Of a stretch of 64,000 nucleotides of DNA, positions 53,685 to 64,000 are shown piece by piece. The notes beneath the pieces were generated by a model that was given only the letters and a program-made list of their open reading frames with translations, was not told the DNA's origin and made no database searches. Made by a program: the position numbers and the translations under genes. Source of the stretch: Xiheibacterium sp038325765 (lineage in GTDB: Bacteria; Myxococcota_A; Polyangia; Nannocystales; Nannocystaceae); the NCBI GenBank assembly GCA_038325765.1, contig JBBQJI010000007.1, positions 1 to 64,000 on the forward strand, in the 5' to 3' direction. Each line of letters begins with the position of its first letter. The stretch's first letter is position 1.

Positions 53685-55331
53685 TCAGAAGTTGAAGTAG
53701 ATGAAGGCGCGCGGGCTGCCGTCGAGCAGCTTCCACAGGCCCCACGCAAACGCGACGAAGCCGAGCCCCAGCAGCACTCCGGGCACGCGGCGCATCGCGT
53801 TGCACGCGTGGACCGACACCCAGCGCGCGGGCGTGAAGTGGACGACCAGGCCGAAGACCAGCGCCAGGGCCACCGGCAGCTCGACCAGACCCGGTCGGAT
53901 CCAGTGGCCGTCGAAGTGCAGCAACGACGCGGTGAACGATCGCGCGGTGGCGAGGTCGGACGCACGGAAGAAGATCCGCCCGACGACCACCAGATGGAAC
54001 GTGAACAACACGTGGCCGAGCTCGACCCAACGCCCGCCGCGTAGCGGTAGCCAGCACGCGAGCACCGTCGCGCCGACGACGATCGCCGCGAGCAGCAGCG
54101 CCTGCTCGATCGGCAGGCACAGCCAGGTGTGGGCGCCCGCACCGGTGGCCGCGATCGCGATCGCAGACCCCGAGACCCAGCCCAGGGTCCGTCGCAGCCA
54201 GGGCCCACCGCGCGGGCGCAGCCGGTTCCAGCGGTTGAGCACCATCGCCGCCGCATGGATGTTGCCGTAGATGACGAAATTCCAGCTCGCGCCGTGCCAC
54301 ATCCCGACCAAGAAGATCGACAGCCACAGCGCGAGGTAGCCCGCGCGCGCACCGAGCCGCGCGAGCAGCTGGAAGAACACGTAGTCACGCAGCCACGACG
54401 CCAGCGTCATGTGCCAGCGTCGCCAGTACTCGGCGATGTCGCGCGCCTGGTACGGCCGGTCGAAATTCTCCGGCAGCACAAAGCCGAGCATGAGCCCGAC
54501 GCCGATCGCGATGTCGGAATAGCCCGAGAAGTCGGCGTAGATCTGCAGCGTGTAGGCGTACAGCGCCAGCATCAGCTCGGGCGAGGTGTAGGCCTCGGGC
54601 GCGTCGAAGATGCGATCGGTCAGCTGCACCGCGATCCAGTCGCCGAGCACGACCTTCTTCGCGAGGCCTTTGCAGATGCGGAACGCACCGACCTCGAGGC
54701 CCGCGCGCGAGAACTTGGGGCCCGCCCGCAGCTGGGGCAGGAATTGGGTGGCGCGTACGATCGGCCCGGCGACCAGCTGGGGGAAGAACGCGACGAACAG
54801 CGCGAAGCGCAGCAGCGAGGGTTCGGGCTCGAGTTTGCCGCGCCACACGTCGATCGTGTAGCTGAGCGTCTGGAAGGTATAGAAGCTGATGCCCAGCGGC
54901 AGCAGCACGTCGAGGGGAACCGTCGTGAGCTGCAGGCCCACCGTCGCGGCGACGTCGGTGAACGCCTCGATGAAGAAGTTGGCGTACTTGAAGTATGCGA
55001 GCAGGCCCAGGTTGCCGAGCAGGCTCGCCCACAGCCACAGCCGGCGGGCGCGCCTGGCCCGGCGCGCGCGGGGCTCTTCGTCGCTGGCGGCGGCGGCGGC
55101 ATGGCGATGGATCTCGCGGCCACAGACGAAGTCGAGCAGCGTCGAGAAGACGAGCAGCCCCACGAAGTACCAGGGCGCGGGCAGTGGCTCGGTCTTGGGA
55201 CCCGCCGCATAGAAGAACCAGCTGGCGACCAGCAAGAACACCACGCGCGCGACCGGCCGCGACGCGAGGGCCCAGAAGCCCGCGAACACCGGGATCGCGA
55301 ACAGCAGGAAGTCGAGGGTCTGGAAGAGCAT
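53685..55331 (-). CDS. MBOAT O-acyltransferase (DltB/AlgI family)
   Basis: 548 residues from ATG 55331. About 11 membrane helices start with MLFQTLDFLLFAIPVFAGFW. It has the family motifs YWRRWHMTLASWLRDYVF and LVGMWHGASWNFVIYG, the second carrying the catalytic His346. Proteins of this family take an acyl group from a cytoplasmic carrier and move it across the inner membrane to a periplasmic acceptor. As the first gene of the leftward operon with adenylation, carrier and SGNH genes, it is the likely transporter/transferase of the pathway. Confidence 0.95.
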   Translation of the reverse strand: MLFQTLDFLLFAIPVFAGFWALASRPVARVVFLLVASWFFYAAGPKTEPLPAPWYFVGLLVFSTLLDFVCGREIHRHAAAAASDEEPRARRARRARRLWLWASLLGNLGLLAYFKYANFFIEAFTDVAATVGLQLTTVPLDVLLPLGISFYTFQTLSYTIDVWRGKLEPEPSLLRFALFVAFFPQLVAGPIVRATQFLPQLRAGPKFSRAGLEVGAFRICKGLAKKVVLGDWIAVQLTDRIFDAPEAYTSPELMLALYAYTLQIYADFSGYSDIAIGVGLMLGFVLPENFDRPYQARDIAEYWRRWHMTLASWLRDYVFFQLLARLGARAGYLALWLSIFLVGMWHGASWNFVIYGNIHAAAMVLNRWNRLRPRGGPWLRRTLGWVSGSAIAIAATGAGAHTWLCLPIEQALLLAAIVVGATVLACWLPLRGGRWVELGHVLFTFHLVVVGRIFFRASDLATARSFTASLLHFDGHWIRPGLVELPVALALVFGLVVHFTPARWVSVHACNAMRRVPGVLLGLGFVAFAWGLWKLLDGSPRAFIYFNF

Positions 55332-55642
55332 GCCGGCGGCGTGCGGGGTGGCGGCCCGCACCGTGCGACAGGCCGGCCACGATTCCAAGCGAAAGGCGCG
55401 GATTCGTGCGCGACGCGCGCCCGTCGCCGGGTAGGGACCGCTCACCGCCCGTGGTCGCGATGCCCTGCCGTGGACCTCGATGCCGGAGGTGGGCCAGCGT
55501 CGCGGCCGGGGCGCGGACGTGCTGCGATCGCGGACACGCACTGCACATCCGCGGTCGGGTCGCGAACGATCGGCCCGAATGCGAACGACGATCCGCCACG
55601 GCGCACGAACATCTCGGCAGCGCGCGGCGATGTTGGATCGAC
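55332..55642. other. 311-base divergent intergenic region
   Basis: It lies between the MBOAT operon (leftward) and the kinase gene (rightward) and presumably holds both promoters. I see no gene, long repeat or clear sigma-70 boxes in it. Confidence 0.55.
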
Positions 55643-57883
<2,241 letters not shown>

Positions 57884-57953
57884 ACCGGCCTGCGGGCCAA
57901 CGGGCGGGGCACGGCGGCGGCCGACGGGCGCCAGCTTGCGCGGCGAACGGGCG

Positions 57954-58856
57954 CTACACGCACTGGCCGAGGGAGCAGACGTCGCCGGCGTCGCACGGCG
58001 CGTCGCACTCGCCGCAATGCAGGGTGCTCGATCGCACATCCACGCACTGATCCCCGCAGAGCTCGCGGTTGCCGGTGCAGCTGCACTCGCCGCTATTGCA
58101 CCTCTGATCGCCGATGCACGCCTCGTCGCAGCCGCCGCAGTGCGCCTCGTCGTCCTTGGTGTCGACGCAGAGCGGGCCACACGCCGTGCGGTTGCCAGCG
58201 CATGTGCACGCACCGTCCATGCACGCCTGCGCCTCGCCGCACGCGTTCATGCACGACCCGCACGACGTGGGCTCATCGCGTAGACCGACGCAGCCGCCGC
58301 CGCACTGGGTGAGCGGCGCAGCGCACTGCACGACGCACTCGCCCTCGGCACACAGCGGCGCGTCGCGCCCACAGTCGTTGCTGCAACCGCCGCAGTGCCC
58401 CGGGTCGCTCTGGGTGTCGACACAGGCGCCACCGCAGGCGGTCTGACCGACCGGGCAGCCGCATGCGCCAGCGTTGCACGACATGAAGGGTTCGCAGATT
58501 CCTTCACATTCCCCGCAATGGGCGGGGTCGGTTCGGAGATCGGTGCAGTCGCTGCCGCACTGGGATCCGGACTCGCAGATGCAGACACCGGCCGAGCAGG
58601 TCTGACTGGTGCCGCAGACCCCATCGCACGCGCCACAGTGGTCCTCGTTGCCGTCGAGTTCGACACACTCGATGCCGCATCGGGCCGTGCCGGTCGGACA
58701 TGGGGCGTCGCCGGAATCAGGGCCGGCCTCGACGCCAGTGTCGTCTTCCGTCGATGCCGCACCGGAGGTCGCGGACTCGATGAAGCCCGGCGTGGGCTCG
58801 AGGCAGCCGCCGAGCGCAAACGCGAAGGGCAACAGCACGGACCTAGAACCGGCCAT
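57954..58856 (-). CDS. lipoprotein with tandem Cys-rich repeats
   Basis: 300 residues from ATG 58856. The lipobox is LGGC. An acidic linker precedes six or seven repeats of ~35 residues (CGGACVDTQSDPGHCGGC, then N.CG...CAEGEC) with eight or so Cys each, which fits a rigid disulfide rod on the cell surface. The type is widespread in Myxococcota and has no known function. Its start overlaps the end of the PEGA-protein gene by 14 bases, so the two are co-expressed. Confidence 0.87.
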   Translation of the reverse strand: MAGSRSVLLPFAFALGGCLEPTPGFIESATSGAASTEDDTGVEAGPDSGDAPCPTGTARCGIECVELDGNEDHCGACDGVCGTSQTCSAGVCICESGSQCGSDCTDLRTDPAHCGECEGICEPFMSCNAGACGCPVGQTACGGACVDTQSDPGHCGGCSNDCGRDAPLCAEGECVVQCAAPLTQCGGGCVGLRDEPTSCGSCMNACGEAQACMDGACTCAGNRTACGPLCVDTKDDEAHCGGCDEACIGDQRCNSGECSCTGNRELCGDQCVDVRSSTLHCGECDAPCDAGDVCSLGQCV

Positions 58857-59829
58857 GCAGCACCACCCCCCGGAGACCGCCCGAGACCGCGACGCGTCGC
58901 TGGTGCCGCTTGCCGACGATCAGCAGCGCCGTACCGGCCGCGGCTGCGGCGAGACCCACCGACAGCGTCACCGAGCCGCCCGCCATCGTGTCGTAGCTGA
59001 GCCGGCAGGTGCCGGCAATGTCGACGTCGCGGCCGCTGCAGCGCCGCTCGTACTGACGACCGTCGAGCGCGAGGAGCACCCCGCCGCCTGTCGCCAGCGC
59101 CAGGCCGATCCCGATGATCGCGCCACCGCCGATCAGGTGCGTCCGCGGCGGCTGTCGTTGGGCCGCCAGCGCGACGAGCTCGACCTGCAGCGCCTGCTCG
59201 ATCCCCTCGGTGGCATCGATCGTTCGCTGCTCCGCCGCGAAGCCGCGTTGCTCCACCCGCAGCGTGTGCGAGCCGGGGACGACCTCCCGCACCATCGGCG
59301 TGACGCCGACGGGTTGACCGTCGATCCAGACCTGCGCGCCGGCCGGCACCGTCACGATACGCACAGTCGTCGACGCAGCCGCCTGCAAGCTCGCGAGCTT
59401 GCCGTGCAGCAGCGCCGCCTGATCCGCCGCCGCAGTGGCGACCTCCTCGAGGCCGCAGATGTCGCAGTCATCATGGGCGCGTGCGAGTTCCAGACCCGAG
59501 GTGCCATCGAGCAGCTCCAGGACGATCGTGAAGTTGCGATCGCGATGGCTCAGCCGCGGTCGCACCACATAGTCGGCGGACGTCGCCGAGGCCACCGCGC
59601 CCACGCACGTCGCGTCGTCGCAGCCGGTGGGTGCGAGCTCCCGCACTGCGGCTGCGTCCGCCACCTCTGCGCCGCCGCGCACCAGGCCCGCGATGACATC
59701 GGCATGGACGCGGATGGCCACTCCCGGGTCGATGCGTCCCTCGGCCGCCAGCGGAAGCACCGCCACGCGGACTCCCTGGGACGCGGGGACGGTAGCGAGC
59801 GCGACCAGCAAGCTGTGCGGGGACACCAT
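58843..59829 (-). CDS. PEGA-domain membrane protein
   Basis: 328 residues from ATG 59829. The N-terminal half resembles the nucleotide-binding-like domain found before PEGA in myxobacterial proteins (GVRVAVLPLAAEGRID, ADYVVRPRLSHRDRN). A PEGA domain follows at about 165-225 (VPAGAQVWIDGQPVGVTP, GSHTLRVEQRGF). Two membrane helices lie in the last 120 residues (LIGGGAIIGIGLALATGG and SVGLAAAAAGTALLIV). The N-terminus has only a weak signal-like stretch. Surface-layer anchoring is typical for PEGA. It is co-transcribed with the Cys-repeat lipoprotein. Confidence 0.85.
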   Translation of the reverse strand: MVSPHSLLVALATVPASQGVRVAVLPLAAEGRIDPGVAIRVHADVIAGLVRGGAEVADAAAVRELAPTGCDDATCVGAVASATSADYVVRPRLSHRDRNFTIVLELLDGTSGLELARAHDDCDICGLEEVATAAADQAALLHGKLASLQAAASTTVRIVTVPAGAQVWIDGQPVGVTPMVREVVPGSHTLRVEQRGFAAEQRTIDATEGIEQALQVELVALAAQRQPPRTHLIGGGAIIGIGLALATGGGVLLALDGRQYERRCSGRDVDIAGTCRLSYDTMAGGSVTLSVGLAAAAAGTALLIVGKRHQRRVAVSGGLRGVVLHGRF

Positions 59830-60037
59830 GCACAGCGCTCATTGCGTTGCGCGCTGCGACGGGCAAGCGCGGTGCTCGCGACGGAACCAGCGTTTCGGTG
59901 AGATCGAGATGTGCCCAGGCGCGCGCACTTGCGGGGGGCATCGACAGGCGCAGCAAGGACTGTTGCGGTGTCCCGATCGTGTTCGATGACGGCTGCAGGC
60001 GGCACGCCTCAGGCCGGATCGACTACCATCAGCCGCG

Positions 60038-61648
60038 ATGGCGACGACCGATCCCGACATCATCGGCGCACTGAGCAAACCCGCGACGTGGGGCCCAGAC
60101 ATCGCAGACGTGCGCGTCATCCACACCCACGGCTCCATCGTGTTCCTCGTGGGCGACGCGGTGTACAAGCTCAAGCGGGCGGTCGATCTGGGGTTCCTCG
60201 ACTACTCGACCCTGGATCGCCGCGGTGCGATGTGCCGCGCCGAGGTCGCGCTCAACCGGCGGCTGGCGCCGGACATCTACGTCGGCGTGGTGCCGATCAC
60301 CGCCCGCGGCGACGGAGTCGAGATCGGCGGTGATGGTCCGGTGCTCGAGTGGGCAGTGCACATGAAGCGTCTGCCCGACGACGCGTCGTGGGCGGCGATG
60401 GTCGAGCGCGGAGACCTCGGTGTCCGGCACGCCCAGGTGGTCGCGACGCGCCTCGCCCAGTTCCACCGCGAGGCCCGACGCAGCCCCGAGATCGCAGCGT
60501 GGGGCGCGTTCGAGCCCATGGCGGCCGCGTGTCGCGACAACATCGCCGCGCTGCGGTCTTCGCCCACGGTGGTGGCCGAGCTCGTGGCGCGGCTCGACGA
60601 CGCGACCGAGCACGCGCTGCAGGACTGTCGCGGGCTCATCGAGCGCCGCGCCGCCGCGGGCGTGCCGTGCGAGTTCCACGGCGATCTGCGGCTCGAGCAC
60701 GTCTACGATCTGGGCAGGGATCCGGGCGGCGCCGCGCGCCCCGAGGACCTGCGCATCATCGACTGCATCGAGTTCTCCGATGCCCTGCGTCACGGCGATC
60801 CGGTGGCCGACGTCGCGTTCTTGGTGATGGACCTGCGCATGCACGGCGCGTGGTCCCTCGCCGGGGCGCTCGTCGACGCGTGGGTCGAGGCCAGCGGCGA
60901 CGCCGATGCACGCACGCTGATGCCGCTGATGTGCTCGTATCGATCGGCGGTGCGCGCCAAGGTCCGCGCGATCCAGGCCACCGATGACGGGCTTTCCGTC
61001 GACGAGCGCGAGCACGCGCGTTCCTTGGCCCGCGGCCACCTCGTGCACGCCTGCGCCGAGCTCGCATCGCCCGAGAGCCGGCCGTGCCTGGTGCTGGTCG
61101 GCGGGCTGCCGGGCACCGGCAAGTCGCACCTCGCCGCAGATCTCGAGCAGCGCGCCGGCCTGCAGTGGATCCGCGCCGACGCGGTGCGCAAGGAGCTCGC
61201 CGGCCTCGATCCCAACGCCTCGGGTCGCGACACCATCGAGGGCGGCATCTACACCCACGCGTGGAACGATCGCACCTACGGCGAGTGCCTCGCGCGGGCC
61301 GACGCGATCATCGAGCGGGGCGGCCGCGCCATCGTCGACGCCAGCTTCAAGGAAGAGCGGCGCCGCCTGCAGTTCATCGACTGTGCCCGGCGACTCGGCG
61401 TGCCGGTGCGCATGCTGTGCTGCACGGCGTCGCCCGACGCGATCCGGCGCCGGCTCGCCGAGCGCACCGACGATCCGTCGGACGCCGACTGGACGATCTA
61501 CGAGCACGCAATGCGCACGTGGGATCCCTATGGCACCGCGACCGAGGCGGTGGTGACCGAGATCGACACCGAGGGACCGCATGCGCAGACCGTCGAGCTC
61601 GCGCTCGCGGCCATGCGCGCGGACGGGCTGTACGGCGCCCGCGGCTGA
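60038..61648 (+). CDS. aminoglycoside-phosphotransferase-like domain fused to a P-loop kinase
   Basis: 536 residues from ATG 60038. Residues about 1-330 have the APH-like kinase fold (VYKLKRAVDLGFLDYST, CEFHGDLRLEHVYDL with catalytic Asp, IIDCIEFSDALRHGDP). Residues about 350-520 form a small P-loop kinase with Walker A GGLPGTGKS (355-363) and a downstream IVDASFK. This fusion is a known conserved bacterial family (COG2187 plus COG0645 types) of unknown substrate. The name should not be taken as proof of antibiotic resistance. It is divergent from the PEGA gene. Confidence 0.9.
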   Translation: MATTDPDIIGALSKPATWGPDIADVRVIHTHGSIVFLVGDAVYKLKRAVDLGFLDYSTLDRRGAMCRAEVALNRRLAPDIYVGVVPITARGDGVEIGGDGPVLEWAVHMKRLPDDASWAAMVERGDLGVRHAQVVATRLAQFHREARRSPEIAAWGAFEPMAAACRDNIAALRSSPTVVAELVARLDDATEHALQDCRGLIERRAAAGVPCEFHGDLRLEHVYDLGRDPGGAARPEDLRIIDCIEFSDALRHGDPVADVAFLVMDLRMHGAWSLAGALVDAWVEASGDADARTLMPLMCSYRSAVRAKVRAIQATDDGLSVDEREHARSLARGHLVHACAELASPESRPCLVLVGGLPGTGKSHLAADLEQRAGLQWIRADAVRKELAGLDPNASGRDTIEGGIYTHAWNDRTYGECLARADAIIERGGRAIVDASFKEERRRLQFIDCARRLGVPVRMLCCTASPDAIRRRLAERTDDPSDADWTIYEHAMRTWDPYGTATEAVVTEIDTEGPHAQTVELALAAMRADGLYGARG

Positions 61649-61666
61649 GCGAGATGCACATGCGAG

Positions 61667-61700
61667 AGAGCCACCGACCGCGGGTGCGGCCGGTGGCTCT
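61667..61700. terminator. hairpin between convergent genes
   Basis: AGAGCCACCG and CGGTGGCTCT form a perfect 10-bp stem around a 14-base loop that can pair further. It lies between two genes that run towards each other and can serve both. Confidence 0.6.
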
Positions 61701-61727
61701 GGAAACGACGGCGATGCGCCGTCTTGC

Positions 61728-64000
61728 CTACGGGATCAGCTCGATCTGGAACGTGCGCTGGATGGTGCCGTTCCAGTAGTTGCCGGCGCCCCACTCGTCG
61801 ATCAGAACCTGCAGATCGTTGCTCGCCGGCAGCGCCGTGGGCAGAGCCGGCCCATTGTTCAGGCTGTCGAGCAGCTCGGAGCAGAAGCCGCTCTCACCAC
61901 TAGCGTCCTCGTCGCAGGCCAGCTCCACGCCGACCCCAGGGACGCCGTCGAACGCAGCGATCGAGCTGTCGCCCTGGTTGGCCTCGCACGACGAGATCGT
62001 GTAGTCGCTGTAGCCTGTGGTGTCGTAGGTCCACCGCAAGTCGATCCCGGTGGGGTCCAACCCGAAGCAGCTCGCGTCCGCGTAGTCGTTGCCCGACGGG
62101 TGGTTCCCGGGCGGGATCACGCAGACGCACAGGTCGCCGCCGTTGGGCCCGGCGTCCGCGGTGAACGTGCAGTAGGTGCCGTCGCAGCCAACGAGCTCTT
62201 CCACCGGCTCGCACTCCGGCAGAGCTTGGCACTCGACATCGTCGCAGTCGGTGTCGCCGTCGAAGTCGTTGTCGACGCCGTCGTTGCAGACCTCGGGTAG
62301 GGGCACGAGGAGCTCGATCTGGAAGCTCCGCTGGGAGACCCCGTTCCAGTAGACGCCGGAGTTGAGCTCGTCGACGATGATCTGCAGGTCGTTGCTCGCC
62401 GGCACCAGCGCCGGGATGCCGGCGCCGGCGTCGAGGCTGTCGACGAGCTCGGAGCAGAACCCGATCTCGCCCGTCGCGTCCTCATCGCACGCGATCTGGA
62501 CCCCTCCCGCTCCGATGAGACCGTCGAACGCGGCGATCGAACTATCCCCCTGGTCGGCCTCGCACGAGGACACGGTGAACCCGGCGTAGCCCGTGGTGTC
62601 GTACCGCCACAGCAGCTCGATACCCGGGTTGCCGAAGAAGCACGAGGCATCGCCGAGGTCGTTGTCGGTGGGGTGTTCCCCGGCCGGGATCACGCACGTG
62701 CAGAGATCGCCGCCGTTCGCTCCAGCAGCGGCCTCGAAGGTGCAGTACGTCGCATCGCAATCCTGCAGCAGCTCCGCTCGACCGGAGCAGGCCGCATCCC
62801 CCACGCATTCGAGATCGGTGCAGTCCGGTGCGCCGTCGAGGTCATTGTCCAACCCGTCGTCGCACACCTCGATGGATCCGTTGATCAGCTCGATGTCGAC
62901 GACGCGATCGGTCTCACCGTCCCAGTAGCTCCCCGGGTTCCACTCGTCCACCTGCACCCACAGCTCGGAGGCGCCCTGCGTGAGCGTGGGCAACGCAGGC
63001 CCGTTCGCGTTGGGGGTCAGCTCCGAGCAGTAGCTCGGGAAGCTGCCGGGGGCATCGTCGTTGCAGCCGAGCGTCGGCACGCCGCCGAGCGAAGGGTCGG
63101 TCGCGTAGCCCGCGACCGCGCTGTCGCCGGGGTTGGTGTTGCACGTCGACACGCTGAACGCGTCGACCCCGGTCGTGAACTGGAACAGCAGGTCGCTCGC
63201 CGGAGCGCCGATGAAGCACGAGGCGTCAGGCACGTTGTCGGCGACCGGGTGGTCCAACGCCGGAATCGTGCACGAGCACAGATCGCCGCCGTTGGGTCCG
63301 CCGCCGGGGGTCAGCGTGCAGTACCCCGGGTCGCAATCGACGATGAGCTGGACCGTGCTCGCGCACTCCACCGTCCCGACGCAGTCCGGATCTTCGCAGT
63401 CGGTCAGCTCGTCGAGGTCGTCGTCCACCTCGTTGTCGCAGATCTCGGCCGGGATGCAGCCGGAGTCGTCGAAATCGCCGCAGTTCCTCGCGCACGCCAA
63501 GGTCCCGCTGCCAAACCCCTGGCTGAGACAGTCCTCGCCGCGCAGGTCGGCGCCGTCGCACGCCTCCATGCCCTCGGCCACGTCGTTGCCGCAGCTCATG
63601 ATGATGCACCCGCTGTCGTCGAACCCGCACTGGGCATCGCACGCGAGCACGCCGTCGTCGAAGCCCTCGCTGACGCAGTCCGCACCGCCCAGATCGTCGG
63701 GCTCGCAGTCCTCGTCGGCGTCGATGATGCCGTCGCCACACACGCTGCTGCACTGCGACGTGTCGTAGGTGCACTCGGCGGTGCACGACAGCTCGCCGCC
63801 GGCGAAGTCGAAGTCTCCGCAATCGCGGCCGACGAGCTCGGTGCCGTCGCACTCCTCGCCTTCGTCGATCGCCCCGTTGCCGCACTCGCTGGGCTCGCCG
63901 GTGCTGGAGCTGGAATCCGGATCGGGATCGGTCGTGCTGCTGCTGCCGGCCGTGTCCGGATCGGAGGACGACGAGTCGGGATCGACGGTCAGCGTGCTCT
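61728..64000 (-). CDS. large surface protein with triplicated domain, 5' end beyond the window
   Basis: At least 757 residues; the frame is open to the right edge and no true start is inside. The part nearest the edge is a Ser/Asp/Thr linker (DSSSSDPDTAGSSSTTDPDP), so the lipoprotein signal is probably just outside. Cys-rich DUF4215-type modules follow (ECGNGAIDEGEECDG, CGDGIIDADEDCE). Three repeats of ~150 residues then begin with an EVCDDGLDNDLDGAPDC-type calcium-like loop and contain GANGGDLCTCVIPAGEHP, DTTGYAGFTVSSCEA and ASNDLQIIVDE. Each unit is probably a beta-sandwich. Function unknown; adhesion is likely. Confidence 0.88.
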   Translation of the reverse strand, partial: STLTVDPDSSSSDPDTAGSSSTTDPDPDSSSSTGEPSECGNGAIDEGEECDGTELVGRDCGDFDFAGGELSCTAECTYDTSQCSSVCGDGIIDADEDCEPDDLGGADCVSEGFDDGVLACDAQCGFDDSGCIIMSCGNDVAEGMEACDGADLRGEDCLSQGFGSGTLACARNCGDFDDSGCIPAEICDNEVDDDLDELTDCEDPDCVGTVECASTVQLIVDCDPGYCTLTPGGGPNGGDLCSCTIPALDHPVADNVPDASCFIGAPASDLLFQFTTGVDAFSVSTCNTNPGDSAVAGYATDPSLGGVPTLGCNDDAPGSFPSYCSELTPNANGPALPTLTQGASELWVQVDEWNPGSYWDGETDRVVDIELINGSIEVCDDGLDNDLDGAPDCTDLECVGDAACSGRAELLQDCDATYCTFEAAAGANGGDLCTCVIPAGEHPTDNDLGDASCFFGNPGIELLWRYDTTGYAGFTVSSCEADQGDSSIAAFDGLIGAGGVQIACDEDATGEIGFCSELVDSLDAGAGIPALVPASNDLQIIVDELNSGVYWNGVSQRSFQIELLVPLPEVCNDGVDNDFDGDTDCDDVECQALPECEPVEELVGCDGTYCTFTADAGPNGGDLCVCVIPPGNHPSGNDYADASCFGLDPTGIDLRWTYDTTGYSDYTISSCEANQGDSSIAAFDGVPGVGVELACDEDASGESGFCSELLDSLNNGPALPTALPASNDLQVLIDEWGAGNYWNGTIQRTFQIELIP

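Noticed and set aside
49760..53695. Plus-strand open frame of 1311 codons
   Set aside because: It is antisense to the sulfotransferase, carrier, adenylation and SGNH genes and has no domain pattern of its own.
60038..61648. Aminoglycoside resistance gene
   Set aside because: The fusion with a P-loop kinase marks a housekeeping-type family; nothing indicates antibiotic specificity.

Overview
The window is a piece of a GC-rich myxobacterial chromosome, most likely from the Nannocystineae (Myxococcota). The evidence is a DUF2330 protein ending in a MYXO-CTERM-type tail, many secreted lipoproteins whose lipidated Cys is followed by Ser/Thr/Gly/Asp-rich linkers and Cys-rich repeats, a eukaryotic-like Ser/Thr kinase, and GC-rich codon use throughout. 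The exception is about the first 1.7 kb, which is visibly AT-richer. I saw no rRNA, convincing tRNA, CRISPR array, phage module or intact insertion sequence.

Layout. 1-1.6 kb: a gene end, an empty stretch, and a frameshifted receptor-L-domain-like lipoprotein gene. 1.9-6.7 kb: murA with an upstream lipoprotein gene, a divergent secreted protein, and a Pal-like/CpoB-like lipoprotein pair. 6.8-12.4 kb: an FG-GAP lipoprotein, a TPR protein, a repeat-rich intergenic region, a small lipoprotein and a small hypothetical gene. 12.6-13.5 kb: the wreck of a ku-ligD (non-homologous end joining) locus. 13.7-24.5 kb: a hybrid PAS histidine kinase, a DUF4126-like membrane protein, two tandem MuiA-like (DUF4139/DUF4140) proteins, a PhoD phosphatase, a basic protein and the DUF2330 protein.

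24.8-27.9 kb: a six-gene stressosome-type switch (RsbW-like, RsbT-like, RsbX-like, RsbS-like, SpoIIAA-like, RsbR-like) whose genes overlap end to end. It is followed convergently by a terpene cyclase gene. 29.4-31.9 kb: surface lipoproteins. 32.0-38.4 kb: an NhaR-like regulator divergent from a translationally coupled operon of an HPF-like protein, an ABC exporter with a degenerate ATPase, an HlyD-type adaptor and a TolC-type outer-membrane factor. 38.6-42.6 kb: a metallopeptidase, a baeRF-like protein with an HPF-like protein, a membrane-anchored coiled-coil protein and an OsmC-like protein. 42.7-46.2 kb: a copper-related set (Cys-rich secreted protein, Tat multicopper oxidase, His/Met-containing lipoprotein, TolC-type protein).

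46.9-55.3 kb, leftward: the most unusual locus. An MBOAT acyltransferase, a membrane-anchored SGNH protein, a stand-alone DltA-like adenylation enzyme, a carrier protein, a sulfotransferase and two more SGNH proteins form one operon. It looks like a Dlt-type acyl-export pathway combined with sulfation. 55.6-64 kb: a Ser/Thr kinase with TPRs, a Cys-repeat lipoprotein with a PEGA protein, a phosphotransferase/P-loop kinase fusion, and the 3' part of a large surface protein with three tandem repeats that runs off the right edge.
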